Assembly: GCF_029338375.1 (NCBI RefSeq)
Contig: NZ_CP119804.1
Span: 1,694,955 to 1,758,954, forward strand
DNA: 64,000 nt
DNA from: Halorussus lipolyticus
Lineage (GTDB): Archaea > Halobacteriota > Halobacteria > Halobacteriales > Haladaptataceae
Reading direction: 5' to 3'
The notes under the pieces were generated by a model. The model searched no databases. It was not told the DNA's origin and saw nothing but the letters and a program-made list of their open reading frames with translations. Both the position numbers and the translations under genes were made by a program. Below, piece by piece: positions 41,419 to 51,307 of the stretch. How positions within the stretch are numbered: position 1 is the first letter of the stretch; each line of letters begins with the position of its first letter.

Positions 41419-41845
41419 TCCTTTCCAGTTCGTTACAATCCGACAGAAGTCTGAGCTAACGCTCTACAGGAATTCGATTTCCGAACTGTCTCGTTCTGGT
41501 CGGTCCAGTCCATGTGAGTAGATATTTACCACGTACCGACAGGGCCAGAATCCATCTCCGGAGACGCGCTGGCGACCTCACTACGCCACGTTCTTCCGGT
41601 GGGATTCGAGGCCCTTGCTCGCCGGCATCCGACTCGTGCCTCTGCTCTCGGCCGCCGTCGAATCAGATGCCCGTCTCTGGATCCGGAAAACGACGCGTTG
41701 AGGCGAGACAAGCGACGTTGCTCTCTACGGTTAGACATCTCCGGAGTCTACCGATTCGAAGACGAACAGTCCGAGGCCTTCGGACGAGACAGAGCAACGA
41801 AGTATCGAGGTGTTACGTTTCGGGATGTGGTCGTCTCGGAAAGGG
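41419..41845 (+). other. Gene-free gap right of attR
   Basis: About 430 bases with only short ORFs of poor composition in several frames. No tRNA, IS or inverted repeat was seen. It may be the original flank of the tRNA-Ile gene. Confidence 0.5.
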
Positions 41846-42115
41846 TCAGTTGTTGCTCAATTTCCGGACGCTCCACGAAATCCCAATCCCTGAAACAAGC
41901 AACACGACCAGATTGAACGCCGCGCGGAACAGCGGCCGGTACTCGTGGGAGATGAAGGTGTTGATGGTGGCGTTCGCGCTCGCGTAGAGTTGAATCACCG
42001 CGACCACGGCCAGCAGGGCGAACAGGCCCAGCGCGGCCCGGTAGAGGTTGGTCTGCACGTCGAAGTTGGCGGTCGATTCGTCGGGAATCTCGGTGTCGGT
42101 GTTGGCTTCGCTCAT
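41846..42115 (-). CDS. Small membrane protein (DUF8060-like)
   Basis: 89 residues from ATG 42115. The acidic N-terminus is followed by helices LYRAALGLFALLAVVAVIQLYASA and FRAAFNLVVLLVSGIGISWSV. It lies 10 bases after the DUF7490-type gene on the same strand, so the two probably form an operon. Function unknown. Confidence 0.65.
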   Translation of the reverse strand: MSEANTDTEIPDESTANFDVQTNLYRAALGLFALLAVVAVIQLYASANATINTFISHEYRPLFRAAFNLVVLLVSGIGISWSVRKLSNN

Positions 42116-42125
42116 AGGTGGGTTC

Positions 42126-43139
42126 TCACGATTTCCGTCGCGCCAGCAGGAGCGCGCCGCCGAGTGCAACGACGGCCACGCCGGTTCCGAATCCGGGCAC
42201 GCCGCCGGACGCGCCGCTCTCGATGGTCGTCTCGTAGTCCCGGTCCTTGTCGCCCCGTCGGTCGCCGTCGAAGTCGCCGACCTCGATGCCGACCTCGCGG
42301 ACCGTCTCGTTGGCCGCGACGGTCTCAGTCGGGTTCAGGTTGGCCACGCTCCGAGCGGTGCCGACGATGACGCCATCTTTCCACAGCACCGCGTCGAGGT
42401 AGTAGTTGTAGCCGTCGGGGACCGAGAGTTCGACGCTCGGAGTGGCGGTCCGGCCCGGCGCTATCTGGCCGACCTGCGCCGAGGAGCGGTCGGCGACGAT
42501 GTTCGAGTCGGCCTGTCGGACGGTGAAGACCACGCGCAGTTGGTCGGAGGCCACGTCGCCCTCGTTGGTCAGGAAGGTCGAGACGTTCAGGGTCGTCCGG
42601 TTGTCTTCAGCATCCTGAATCGTGTACTCGACCGGCGGGAGACCCTTCTGGCCCTGCCAGTGGAAGTTGACGCTGGTCCGGGCGTACTCCGGCGTCAGCG
42701 TGCCGACGCCGCGGACCTCCTTTCGTCCCTCGGCGATGCGCTCGCCGTCGCGGTAGACCACCGTCTCGATGCGGTAGCCACCCGAGCGTTCGACCGAGAG
42801 GTTCTGGCGGACCGAGACCTCTCGCTCGCCCGAGATGGGGGAAACGGCCCGCTCGCTCGTCGTCTCGACCAGTCCGGATTCGAGGTGGACCGCCCGGACT
42901 AGCACGGTCACGTTCTCCGAGCGCCCCTGCGTGTGTTCGAGGCGGGTATCGACCTGTAGGGTCGCGGTGCCGCCCGACACCGGGCCGGGTGCGATTGCGA
43001 CCTCCTGAATCGAGAGGTGGCCGGTCCGAACCGGGTCGGACTCGGTGTCGGCAATCGCGCCGGGGACCACGGCGACGGCGAGGACGGACACCGCGACGAC
43101 GAGGACGACTGCGCCCGCCAGCATCGTCTCGCGGTTCAT
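42126..43139 (-). CDS. PGF-CTERM surface protein (DUF7490-like)
   Basis: 337 residues from ATG 43139. N-terminal signal MLAGAVVLVVAVSVLAVAVVPGAIA, two related beta-sandwich domains (e.g. TATLQVDTRLEHTQGRSENVTVLVRAV; TTLNVSTFLTNEGDVASDQLRVVFTVRQ), then the sorting tail GVPGFGTGVAVVALGGALLLARRKS with the PGF motif. Archaeosortase A would remove the tail and attach the protein to lipid. N-x-S/T sites suggest glycosylation. Role in the cell surface inferred. Confidence 0.85.
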   Translation of the reverse strand: MNRETMLAGAVVLVVAVSVLAVAVVPGAIADTESDPVRTGHLSIQEVAIAPGPVSGGTATLQVDTRLEHTQGRSENVTVLVRAVHLESGLVETTSERAVSPISGEREVSVRQNLSVERSGGYRIETVVYRDGERIAEGRKEVRGVGTLTPEYARTSVNFHWQGQKGLPPVEYTIQDAEDNRTTLNVSTFLTNEGDVASDQLRVVFTVRQADSNIVADRSSAQVGQIAPGRTATPSVELSVPDGYNYYLDAVLWKDGVIVGTARSVANLNPTETVAANETVREVGIEVGDFDGDRRGDKDRDYETTIESGASGGVPGFGTGVAVVALGGALLLARRKS

Positions 43140-43413
43140 GTTCCGTGGCTCACAGGAGGTCATCAAGTGCTTTGTGGTGTGGCTGGGGTCGGCGTCCCGC
43201 CGGGTCGCCAGTCGCTCCGCGCGATTCGAGAAACCTACATACTGCTCTTAGAAACAGAAACGATTCTCAAACAAATATTAGTATTTCTTGCGTCACCCAC
43301 GAGGACGTGTCCTCGAAGGGTAGTTCCGTCGGTTGACGGTCTGGTACGAGGGAACGCGCCAACTAATCTTCCTCTCGTTACCTTTTAGTTATTTTAATTC
43401 TTCTAGTGAGAAA

Positions 43414-43902
43414 ATGCTTTCAGTCGGAACAGACGTTCCCGATTTCGAACTTCCCGGAATCCAGTCCGAGGACCGAGACGAGTATCGCCTCTCCGAGTAC
43501 ACCGACGACGGCGCGGTCCTGCTGGCGTTCTACCCCTGCGATTTCAGTCCGGTCTGCACCCGAGAGCTATGCGCGATTCGGAACGTCGAGTGGTTCGAGT
43601 TCGAGAACGTTCAGGTCTTGGGCATCTCGCAGGACAGCCTCTACGCCCACCGAGAGTTCGCGGGCCAGCACGACATCACCTTCCCGCTCCTCTCGGACAC
43701 CGACGGCGACGTGACCGAGCGGTTCGACGTTCGGTACGACTCGTGGGAGGGCCAAGCGGGTCTGGGCAAGCGAGCGTTCTTCGTCGTGGACGAGACCCAG
43801 ACCGTGCGCTACGCGTGGTCTGCCGACGACGCCTACGAGAAACCGGACCTCGAAGAAGTGCTGGACGCCATCTCCCGGTTGAGCGAACCGCTCGCCGCGT
43901 AG
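43414..43902 (+). CDS. Peroxiredoxin (AhpC/TSA family)
   Basis: 162 residues from ATG 43414, about 25 bases after the A/T-rich TTAGTTATTTTAA (43385-43397). VGTDVPDFELPGI opens the thioredoxin fold. The active site is FYPCDFSPVCTRELCA, with the peroxidatic Cys in S-P-V-C-T and extra cysteines near it. ISQDSLYAHREFAGQHDITFPLLSD is typical of the family. It reduces peroxides, and the partner reductant is unknown. Confidence 0.9.
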   Translation: MLSVGTDVPDFELPGIQSEDRDEYRLSEYTDDGAVLLAFYPCDFSPVCTRELCAIRNVEWFEFENVQVLGISQDSLYAHREFAGQHDITFPLLSDTDGDVTERFDVRYDSWEGQAGLGKRAFFVVDETQTVRYAWSADDAYEKPDLEEVLDAISRLSEPLAA

Positions 43903-43973
43903 CGCCGCCGAAGAACGCCGCCGACCCGAGGGTGCAAACAGAGCCAAGGTCTCCGAGTCCCAACCCTCAGTCG

Positions 43974-44186
43974 ATGTACATCCGCGAGGACTTCGAGGCC
44001 TTGCTGAACGACATTCGGGACGTGCCCGACCAGTCCGGCACCGAGAACGAGATGCTGGAACGGAGCGAGGCCGTCTTCGCCGGTGACGGCCAGTTCACCG
44101 ACCGCGACAGAGTGGAGGCCAAACTGGTCCGGTGGGTCCTCGACGCCGACTCCGAACCCAACCCCGTGGAGGCGAGCGACTCGTGA
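43974..44186 (+). CDS. Small acidic haloarchaeal protein
   Basis: 70 residues from ATG 43974, ending in a 4-bp overlap (GTGA) with the HAD phosphatase start. The helical sequence YIREDFEALLNDIRDVPDQSGTENEMLERSEAVF has no known motif. Coupled translation with the phosphatase is likely. Confidence 0.65.
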   Translation: MYIREDFEALLNDIRDVPDQSGTENEMLERSEAVFAGDGQFTDRDRVEAKLVRWVLDADSEPNPVEASDS

Positions 44187-44956
44187 CGGTCCGAAGCGTC
44201 GTCCTCGACGTTGACGGCACGCTGGTCCGAGGAGACCGCCCCATTCCGGGAGCCATCGAGACGGTTGACCGACTCCGCGAGCGCGGCCTCGACCTGCTGA
44301 TGTTGTCGAACAACCCGACCCGAACCCCCGCCGACTACGCCGACTGGCTGGCAGGCCTCGGGTTCGCGGTCGGACCCGACGACGTGGTGACCTCGGGGTC
44401 GCTGACCGCCGACTACGTGGCTGAGGAGTACCCCGAGGCCCCGACCTACCTGCTGGGCGAGGAGGGTCTGCGCGAGATGCTGGCCGACCGGGGCGTCCTC
44501 CTCGTCGCCGACCCCGACCAAGCCGATGTCGTCGTGGCCTCTATCGACCGCCAGTTCACCTACGACCGACTCCGCGAGACCCTCTGGGCGCTGGACGACG
44601 CCGCCTTTCTGGCGACCGACCCGGACCCGACGATTCCCTCTGCGGACCGCCCGGTTCCGGGGTCGGGAGCCATCGTCGCCGCCGTCGCGGAGGCCGCCGG
44701 GCGGAATCCCGACGCGATGCTTGGCAAGCCCGGCGAAACCGCCGCGAAAGCAGTCGAATCGCGGGTCGCGGGGCGAGGAGACGAGGTACTGGTCGTCGGC
44801 GACAGGCTAGATACCGACATGCGCCTCGGCGAGCGGGCGGGTCTTCGGACCGCGCTGGTCCTCACGGGAGTAGCCTCGCGCGCGGACACAGAGAATTATA
44901 AGATGGTTCCAGACGCCGTCCTCGATTCGGTGGCCGAGGTCGAAACGCTCCTATAG
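44183..44956 (+). CDS. HAD-IIA family sugar phosphatase (NagD-like)
   Basis: 257 residues from GTG 44183. HAD motif I is VVLDVDGTLVRG (DxDGT), motif II LLMLSNNPTRT, the C2A cap lies between, then the conserved lysine in MLGKPGETAAK and motif IV VLVVGDRLDTDMRLGERAG. Such enzymes hydrolyse small phosphate esters, e.g. nucleotides or p-nitrophenyl phosphate. The substrate is unknown. The 3' end overlaps the convergent photolyase gene by six bases. Confidence 0.9.
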   Translation: MTVRSVVLDVDGTLVRGDRPIPGAIETVDRLRERGLDLLMLSNNPTRTPADYADWLAGLGFAVGPDDVVTSGSLTADYVAEEYPEAPTYLLGEEGLREMLADRGVLLVADPDQADVVVASIDRQFTYDRLRETLWALDDAAFLATDPDPTIPSADRPVPGSGAIVAAVAEAAGRNPDAMLGKPGETAAKAVESRVAGRGDEVLVVGDRLDTDMRLGERAGLRTALVLTGVASRADTENYKMVPDAVLDSVAEVETLL

Positions 44957-46504
44957 GTCGCCCTCGTCGGCCAACCTCCGGACCTCGGCGGCGCGTTCGC
45001 GGATGGCGGCGAGGTCCGCGTCGTCCTTCCGGTCGAGGTTGTGGTAGGTCAGGCCCATCCGGTGATTGCTCCGGAGCGTGTCGTCGTTCTCCGCGAGGAA
45101 GTCCCAGTAGAGGGCGTTGAACGGGCAGGCCTCGTCGCCGGTGGTCGCGTCGGGATTGTACCGACAGTCCCCGCAGAAGTCGCTCATCTTGTCGATGTAG
45201 TTGGCGCTGGCGGCGTAGGGCTTGGTCGAGAGCGCGTCGGTCCCGAAGGTGCCCATGCCGACCACGTTGGGGGTCGTGACCCAGTGGTAGGCGTCCACGT
45301 AGCCGAAGTGGAACCAGCGATTGAGTTCGTTGGGATTCGCGCCGTACAGGAGCGCAAAGTTCGACAGCACCATCAGGCGCTCGATGTGGTGGCTGTATCC
45401 CCGGTTCCGGACGCGCCCGACGACGGTTTCGAGGCAGTTCATCTCGGTCTCGCCGTCGTAGTACAGCGCCGGGAGGTCCCGAGTCGCGCCGAGGTGGTTC
45501 GCTCGCGCCATCTCGGGCATCCGCCGGCGGTAGGCGTGGCGGACGAACTCGCGCCACCCCACCACCTGCCGGACGAACCCCTCGACGCTCCCGATTGGGG
45601 CGTTGCCTGCCTCGTATGCCGAGATAGCGCGTTCGACGACCTCCTCTGGCCGGAGGAGACCGAGGTTCAACGCCGACGAGAGCAGGGCGTGGTTGCCCGA
45701 CCACGACCGAGCGACCATGGCGTCCTGATACGGGCCGAACTCGGGCAGGCGCTCGGCGACGAATCGGTCGAGGGCGGTCAGGGCCTGTTCGCGGGTGACG
45801 GGCCAGCGGAAGTGAGTGGCGTCGTCGCCCCACGTCTCGAACTCGTCGCGAACCCAGTCGGCGACTTCGCGGGTGGTCTCGGTGGCCTCGAAAGCGGGCG
45901 GGTCGGGAAACTGGTACTCCGTGGGCGGGAACTCGCGGTTCTCGTCGTCGTAGTTCCAGTCGCCGCCCGCGGGTTCGGGGTCCGATTGGACCTCCTCGCC
46001 TGCCGTATCGGTTTCTGGCGACTCCATCAGATACCCCGTCTCCCTGCGCATCCACCGATAAAAGGTCTCGTGGCGGGGCAGAGCGTCGGGGAATCGCGCG
46101 TCGAACTCGTCGGGCGAGCAGACGAACAGGTCGTTTTCGGTGACTTCGAGGCGGCCGTCCTCGCCCGCGGCGTCGGCGACGAGTTCGCGGAGTCGGTCGG
46201 CCGCGCCGTGGCTGGCGGGTTCCATCACCCGGAGTCGGTCGTCGGGGTGGGCGTCGAAGTGGGCGGACAGGGCCTCACCGAAAGTCTCGGCACGCCGGTA
46301 CTCGACTTCGTAGCCCCCTGCGCGCAACTCGTCGCGGAAGTGACGCATCGCGGCGAAGACGAGCGTGAGTTTCTGGGGATGGTAGGGCATCCGGCGGGCG
46401 AACCCGTGGGCCTCTACGAGGAGGACGCGCTCCTCGCTCGGGTCGCTGTCGCCGAGCGGTCCGGCTGTGGGGTGCAACTGGTCGCCCAGAACCCAGACGG
46501 TCAT
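44951..46504 (-). CDS. FeS-type cryptochrome/photolyase (PhrB/CryB family)
   Basis: 517 residues. N-terminal antenna-like alpha/beta domain (TVWVLGDQLHPTAGPL...LTLVFAAMRHFRDEL) and C-terminal FAD domain with SWSGNHALLSSALNLGLL, WREFVRHAYRRRMPEM and GYSHHIERLMVLSNFALLYG. Near the C-terminus FCGDCRYNP...DEACPFNALYWDFL supplies cysteines for the 4Fe-4S cluster, a mark of the prokaryotic (6-4) photolyase family. It repairs (6-4) UV lesions in DNA, useful in sunlit brine. Confidence 0.9.
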   Translation of the reverse strand: MTVWVLGDQLHPTAGPLGDSDPSEERVLLVEAHGFARRMPYHPQKLTLVFAAMRHFRDELRAGGYEVEYRRAETFGEALSAHFDAHPDDRLRVMEPASHGAADRLRELVADAAGEDGRLEVTENDLFVCSPDEFDARFPDALPRHETFYRWMRRETGYLMESPETDTAGEEVQSDPEPAGGDWNYDDENREFPPTEYQFPDPPAFEATETTREVADWVRDEFETWGDDATHFRWPVTREQALTALDRFVAERLPEFGPYQDAMVARSWSGNHALLSSALNLGLLRPEEVVERAISAYEAGNAPIGSVEGFVRQVVGWREFVRHAYRRRMPEMARANHLGATRDLPALYYDGETEMNCLETVVGRVRNRGYSHHIERLMVLSNFALLYGANPNELNRWFHFGYVDAYHWVTTPNVVGMGTFGTDALSTKPYAASANYIDKMSDFCGDCRYNPDATTGDEACPFNALYWDFLAENDDTLRSNHRMGLTYHNLDRKDDADLAAIRERAAEVRRLADEGDL

Positions 46505-46786
46505 ACGCGGAGATTCGGACGGCCGACGAATAAATTCGGGTGGCGGGAGGGGTTGTGCGGGTGCCGGTGGGGTGTCGATGTATCGCGGAAACAGCAGTTG
46601 GACTCTGAATCTCGGCCGATGCGGTCACGAGACGGGCGAGGCTTCGAGGACCGCCGACCCCGACTCCGACTGACATCGAGGCGACGACAGGAACCGACCA
46701 AGAAATTTGTGCTTAGAGACAACGATACAATCTGATAGTAATTGCATTTCTATTCGAGAGACAACGCTCGAATTGTCAGGCCGAAC

Positions 46787-47170
46787 TCACTCGTCGGGAC
46801 CGGCCTCGACCGACTCCGAGGACCGCCGGTCGTCTCGTCCGGTCTCCTCGTCGCGCTGGACCTTCTGGCCCCAGAACCCCGGATGTTTCACCACGTCCAC
46901 GTCGCCTTGCACGTGGGTCTGGCACGCCAGTCGAAGCCCCGAGTCCTCGTCGTGAGGCGGGAACGAAAGCCGACTGCGCTCGGCGTCGGTCATCTCGCTC
47001 ACGTCGCCGCTGACCTCGACGGCACAGGTCCCGCAGGTGGCGTGGCCTCGGCAGTTGAGGTACTCCGATGCCCCGTTGTGCGGGGACTCCCCGGCGTCGA
47101 GGAGGGCGTCTCGAAGCACGGCTCCTCGGTCGCACTCGATTTCGTCTCCGCTGAACCGAATCGTCGGCAT
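46787..47170 (-). CDS. 2Fe-2S ferredoxin
   Basis: 127 residues. Cluster ligands are in LNCRGHATCGTCAVEV (C..x4..C..x2..C) and LACQTHVQGDVDVVKHPGFWGQK (fourth Cys), the plant-type arrangement with the haloarchaeal C-terminal extension, here acidic. Electron carrier in the cytoplasm; partners not encoded nearby. It is the adrenodoxin/plant-type-like second ferredoxin rather than the abundant 129-residue Fdx. Confidence 0.85.
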   Translation of the reverse strand: MPTIRFSGDEIECDRGAVLRDALLDAGESPHNGASEYLNCRGHATCGTCAVEVSGDVSEMTDAERSRLSFPPHDEDSGLRLACQTHVQGDVDVVKHPGFWGQKVQRDEETGRDDRRSSESVEAGPDE

Positions 47171-47425
47171 GATAGCAAACACGGCTCGAATCGTGTTAAT
47201 TGTTAGCACTGATGGCTGTTCGGTTCCGGGTCGAGTGCGGAGCGCCCGGACCGACCGGTTCTCGCTGTGCCGTCGGCGAGTCGAACGCCCGGACCGAAGC
47301 GTTCGGTGAGCGGCGGTTTCGCAGTCTCAGGGCTTCCATAACTCGTCTAGTGGGGAATTTCGCGCCCGTCAACTCGTGGCCAAAAGCGAAGCACATACAA
47401 GCCCCCGTCCGATGTATTGCGATAT

Positions 47426-48895
47426 ATGAGTTGGAAAGAAGCGGCGGAACCAGTACTTACGCGGATGCCCTCCGTGCGTCGGCCGGAGGGCCACGTCCCG
47501 TTCAAGCGAAAGCTTGGATGGACCGCGGGCGTGCTGGTTCTGTATTTCTTCCTCACGAACGTCTACTTGTACGGCGTGAACATCGGAGGCGCAGACGCCT
47601 TCGGTCAGTTCCGCTCCATACTGGCGGGCGGTCAAGGTACAGTCCTCCAACTGGGCATCGGTCCCATCGTTACCGCGTCCATCGTCCTCCAACTGCTCGG
47701 CGGCGCGGACCTGCTGGGACTCGACACCGACGACCCCCGCGATCAAGTCCTCTATCAGGGCCTCCAGAAGCTGTTGGTGGTCGTGATGATATTCCTGACC
47801 GGCCTCCCGATGGTGTTCGCGGGCGGGTTCCTCCAGGTTGACCAGCAGGTCGCCGCGAGCCTCCCCGGCGGCATCATGGGTGCCAAATGGCTCATCTTCG
47901 CCCAAATCGCGGTCGGCGGCATCCTCGTCCTGTTCATGGACGAAATCATCAGCAAGTGGGGCGTCGGCTCCGGTATCGGGCTGTTCATTATCGCCGGCGT
48001 GAGCCAGAAGCTTCTGGGCGGCCTGTTCGCGTGGCCCAGCCTCCCCGGACAGACCGGTCTCCTCCCGACGTGGTTCGGTCTCGTCACCGGGAGCGCCGAA
48101 AACGCGCCCTCGCTGTTGACCGGCGACGGCATCCAGTACCTCCTGCTCGGTGACGGCAACATCATCGCGCTCGTCACGACGGTACTCATCTTCGCCATCG
48201 TCGTCTACGCCGAGAGCGTCCGGGTCGAGATTCCGCTGAGCCACGCTCGCGTCAAGGGTGCCCGCGGTCGCTTCCCCGTCAAGCTCATCTACGCGAGCGT
48301 CCTGCCGATGATTCTCGTCCGCGCGCTTCAGGCCAACCTCCAGTTCCTCGGGCGCATCCTCTACAGCCAACTGGGTGAGGGCATGCCCGGCTGGCTGGGA
48401 ACCTACGGCACGGCCGGGAACCCGACCGGCGGACTGTTCTACTACGTCGCGCCGATTCAGCGACCCGGCGACTGGATGTGGTGGACCGGGACCGTCGCCC
48501 AAGAGCCGTGGCAGGTCATCCTGCGGGTCCTCATCGACCTCACGTTCATGGTCATCGGCGGAGCCATCTTCGCCATCTTCTGGGTCGAGACGACCGACAT
48601 GGGTCCGGAGGCCACCGCCAAGCAGATTCAGAACTCCGGGATGCAGATTCCCGGCTTCCGCCAGAACACCGGCGTCATCGAGAAGGTGATGGAGCGCTAC
48701 ATCCCGCAAGTCACCGTCATCGGCGGCGCGCTGGTCGGCCTGCTGGCCGTGATGGCCAACATGCTCGGCACCATCGGCGGCGTCTCCGGCACAGGCTTGC
48801 TACTGACCGTCTCCATCACCTACAAGCTCTACGAGGAGATCGCCGAGGAGCAACTGATGGAGATGCACCCGATGATGCGCGACATGTTCGGATAA
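47426..48895 (+). CDS. secY: Preprotein translocase subunit SecY
   Basis: 489 residues from ATG 47426, with ten membrane segments. SWKEAAEPVLTRMPSVRRPEGHVPFKRKLGWTAGVLVLYFFLTNVYLYGV is the archaeal N-terminus and helix 1. GPIVTASIVLQLLGGADLLGLD and GSGIGLFIIAGVSQKLL are conserved, and cytosolic loops VRVEIPLSHARVKGARGRFPVKLIY and RYIPQVTVIGGALVGLLAVMANMLG match the ribosome-docking region. It forms the membrane channel with SecE and SecG homologues. The ribosomal-protein genes usually before secY are not here. Confidence 0.95.
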   Translation: MSWKEAAEPVLTRMPSVRRPEGHVPFKRKLGWTAGVLVLYFFLTNVYLYGVNIGGADAFGQFRSILAGGQGTVLQLGIGPIVTASIVLQLLGGADLLGLDTDDPRDQVLYQGLQKLLVVVMIFLTGLPMVFAGGFLQVDQQVAASLPGGIMGAKWLIFAQIAVGGILVLFMDEIISKWGVGSGIGLFIIAGVSQKLLGGLFAWPSLPGQTGLLPTWFGLVTGSAENAPSLLTGDGIQYLLLGDGNIIALVTTVLIFAIVVYAESVRVEIPLSHARVKGARGRFPVKLIYASVLPMILVRALQANLQFLGRILYSQLGEGMPGWLGTYGTAGNPTGGLFYYVAPIQRPGDWMWWTGTVAQEPWQVILRVLIDLTFMVIGGAIFAIFWVETTDMGPEATAKQIQNSGMQIPGFRQNTGVIEKVMERYIPQVTVIGGALVGLLAVMANMLGTIGGVSGTGLLLTVSITYKLYEEIAEEQLMEMHPMMRDMFG

Positions 48896-49003
48896 CCTCG
48901 AAGTCCGAACCACTCACTCGTTTCTCGCTGTCCAGATTCGCTCCACCGACGTAACACCCTCATCAGCAAGGAGTTTCTTTGTCCTCGCGGCCGTCTCGTT
49001 TCC

Positions 49004-50389
49004 ATGCCCGAGTTCGACATCATCGTCCTCGGAGGAGGAACCGGCAACGTCGTGGCGTCGGCCGCAGACGACGAGGACCTCGACGTGGCAATCGTCGAGC
49101 GCGATGGTCTCGGTGGGACCTGCCTCAATCGGGGCTGTAACCCCTCGAAGAAGCTGATTCATCGCGCCGACGTTGCCCGAACAGTCCGAAACGCCGACGC
49201 GCTCGGCGTCGAGGCCGAAATCGAGGACGTTCGATTTGCCGACATCGTAGACGACGTGACGGAGAAAATCACTGCCGAGGCCGAGTCGAAGGCCGAAATC
49301 GCCCGCGAGAGCGAGAATATCACGTTCTATCAGACCGAAGGCCGGTTCGTCGGCGAGCGAACCATCGAGGTCGACCTCGACGCCGGAACCGACGAGCTAA
49401 CCGCTCAGAAGGTCGTCCTCGCGGGCGGGTCTCGACCGATGATTCCCGACGCCATCGACGGGACCGGCGAGGTGGAGTTTCTGACGAGCGCCGACGCGCT
49501 CGGTCTCCGCGAGCGCCCGGACCGCCTCGTCGTGGTCGGCGGAGGGTACATCGCCGTCGAGATGAGCCACTTCTTCGGTGCGATGGGGGCCGAAGTCGCC
49601 ATCGTCGGCCGAGGAGACGTGCTGGTCGGGCGCGAGGACCGCGAGGTGGCCGAATTCCTGACCGGGGCCTACGCCGACAGGTACGAGGTCCACACTGGGT
49701 ACGAAGTGACCGAACTCGCCGAGGAGAACGCAGAGAAACTCGTCCGGGCCGAGAGCGAGTCGGGCGAGGAAATCGAAGTCCGGGGCGACGAAATCCTGCT
49801 AGCGACCGGTCGCAAGCCGAACGCCGACACGTGGAACGTCGAGGCCGGAGGCATCGAGACCGACGAAAAAGGTTTCGTGGAGACCGACGAGTGCCTCCGG
49901 ACCTCGGCGGAAGGCGTCTGGGCAATCGGTGATATTGCGGGCAACTACATGTTCAAGCACTCGGGGGACAAGGAGGCCGAGTACGCGGTCCGGAACGCGA
50001 TTCACGGCGAGGAGGCCAGCGTCGAGTACCCCGGCATGGCCCACGCCGTCTTCGGGTCGCCCCAAGTCGGGAGTCTGGGCGAGACCGAAGGTGACCTCGA
50101 CGGCGACGACTACGACGTGGGGACCTTCGAGTACGACCGGACCGCCCTCGGGTCCGCACTGACCGACGAGGGCTTCGCCAAGGTCCTGACTGCCCCGGAC
50201 GCCGAGATTCTGGGATTCCACGTCGTGGGTCCCCACGCATCGATGCTGGTTCACGAGGTCGCGACCGCGGTCTCTGCGGGGGCCGACGCCGACGACGTTG
50301 CGGAGACGATTCACGTCCACCCGGCGCTCTCAGAGGTCGTGCAGGGTGCTTTCCGGGAGGCGCGGGGGTTCCCGCCGACCGGACTCTGA
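49004..50389 (+). CDS. FAD-dependent pyridine nucleotide-disulfide oxidoreductase
   Basis: 461 residues. FAD-binding DIIVLGGGTGNVVAS at the start, redox-active GGTCLNRGCNPSKKLIHRA (two cysteines five apart), NAD(P)-binding VVVGGGYIAVEMSHFFGAMGAEV, GDIAGNYMFKHSGDKEAEYA, and the dimer domain with the active-site HVHPALSEVV. Annotated as dihydrolipoyl dehydrogenase-like. The SGDKEAEYA segment recalls mycothione reductase, so reduction of a low-molecular-weight disulfide is possible. No 2-oxoacid dehydrogenase genes are adjacent. Confidence 0.88.
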   Translation: MPEFDIIVLGGGTGNVVASAADDEDLDVAIVERDGLGGTCLNRGCNPSKKLIHRADVARTVRNADALGVEAEIEDVRFADIVDDVTEKITAEAESKAEIARESENITFYQTEGRFVGERTIEVDLDAGTDELTAQKVVLAGGSRPMIPDAIDGTGEVEFLTSADALGLRERPDRLVVVGGGYIAVEMSHFFGAMGAEVAIVGRGDVLVGREDREVAEFLTGAYADRYEVHTGYEVTELAEENAEKLVRAESESGEEIEVRGDEILLATGRKPNADTWNVEAGGIETDEKGFVETDECLRTSAEGVWAIGDIAGNYMFKHSGDKEAEYAVRNAIHGEEASVEYPGMAHAVFGSPQVGSLGETEGDLDGDDYDVGTFEYDRTALGSALTDEGFAKVLTAPDAEILGFHVVGPHASMLVHEVATAVSAGADADDVAETIHVHPALSEVVQGAFREARGFPPTGL

Positions 50390-50407
50390 TGCGATACAAA
50401 CAGTCGC

Positions 50408-51307
50408 TCAGATGCGGTAGAGTCGCGTCGTCCAGAACTCTCGGAAGGCGTCGTCCAGCGCCGCCTTCGGTTTCCCGGTCGCGTCCACCGCGCTGGTGGC
50501 GTCGGCCCGGTCCTCGAACTCGCCGAGGAGCGTGCGCTGTCCGACCACGTACAGGCGTTCGACTTCGCCTGCGACCTCTGCGATGGTCTCCTCGCACTTT
50601 TCGAGATGCTCGTCTATCTGGGCGTCGCGTCTGCGCTCGAACCGGCCCTGCGAGAACCCGCCCTTCGAGTGGTCGGATTTCACGTCGCTGTCGAATCCCT
50701 CGAAGGAGACGCGCTCGCTGTCGTCGTAGACGCCGATGGCGAACACGTCCGACCGAACCAGCGCCAGCGCGAACTCGCCGGTCGGCAGGAACCACTCGCG
50801 GTCGAGGACGAACTCCTCGCCCCACTCGGCGAAGGGGTCGGGTTCGACCGGCGGCGCGAGCGCGGCGCTGACGAGGCCCGCGTCGTCGGCGACGGCCAGA
50901 CACGGCCGGGCACGACCGACCAGTGTGGCGTGGTCGCCGAACGCGGATTCGACCGCCTCGGGCAGGCCGCCCTCGTCGGCGACCATCGCGGTCAGCGCGC
51001 CCTCGGCGTCGGTTGCGACCGACTGGAGGCGCGCGAGGATTTCAGCGAGGCGGTCGCCGCGGACGGTCTCGACGCCCCGAAATTCGAGGTCGGCCTCGTC
51101 GGCGTCGGCCCGCTCCACGCGGTCTTCCAACTCGGTGATGCGGTCCTCCAGTCGATTGACGCGCTGTTCGGCCTCCTGTCTGGCGGTGGTGGCCTCGGCG
51201 CGGCGTTCCTCCTCGGCCTCCAGTTGGCGTTCGAGGTGACGCTTGTCCTCTTCGAGGTCGGCGATGCGGTCTTTCAACGCCGCGCGACCGAGCAACTCGT
51301 CGAGCAT
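50408..51307 (-). CDS. Vms1/Ankzf1-type peptidyl-tRNA hydrolase
   Basis: 299 residues from ATG 51307 (a TTG at 51319 is in frame). It has an N-terminal coiled coil (ALKDRIADLEEDKRHLERQLEAEEERRAEATTARQEAEQRVNRLEDRITELEDRVE), then an eRF1-like domain with SKGGFSQGRFERRRDAQIDEHLEKCEETIAEV, the VLRF1 signature with its glycine-rich loop and catalytic Gln. It would release stalled nascent chains in ribosome rescue. Convergent with the oxidoreductase gene. Confidence 0.85.
   Translation of the reverse strand: MLDELLGRAALKDRIADLEEDKRHLERQLEAEEERRAEATTARQEAEQRVNRLEDRITELEDRVERADADEADLEFRGVETVRGDRLAEILARLQSVATDAEGALTAMVADEGGLPEAVESAFGDHATLVGRARPCLAVADDAGLVSAALAPPVEPDPFAEWGEEFVLDREWFLPTGEFALALVRSDVFAIGVYDDSERVSFEGFDSDVKSDHSKGGFSQGRFERRRDAQIDEHLEKCEETIAEVAGEVERLYVVGQRTLLGEFEDRADATSAVDATGKPKAALDDAFREFWTTRLYRI

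Noticed and set aside
41419..41845. ORFs right of attR as remnant genes
   Set aside because: Several overlapping short frames with Arg-rich composition and no motif; nothing supports coding.
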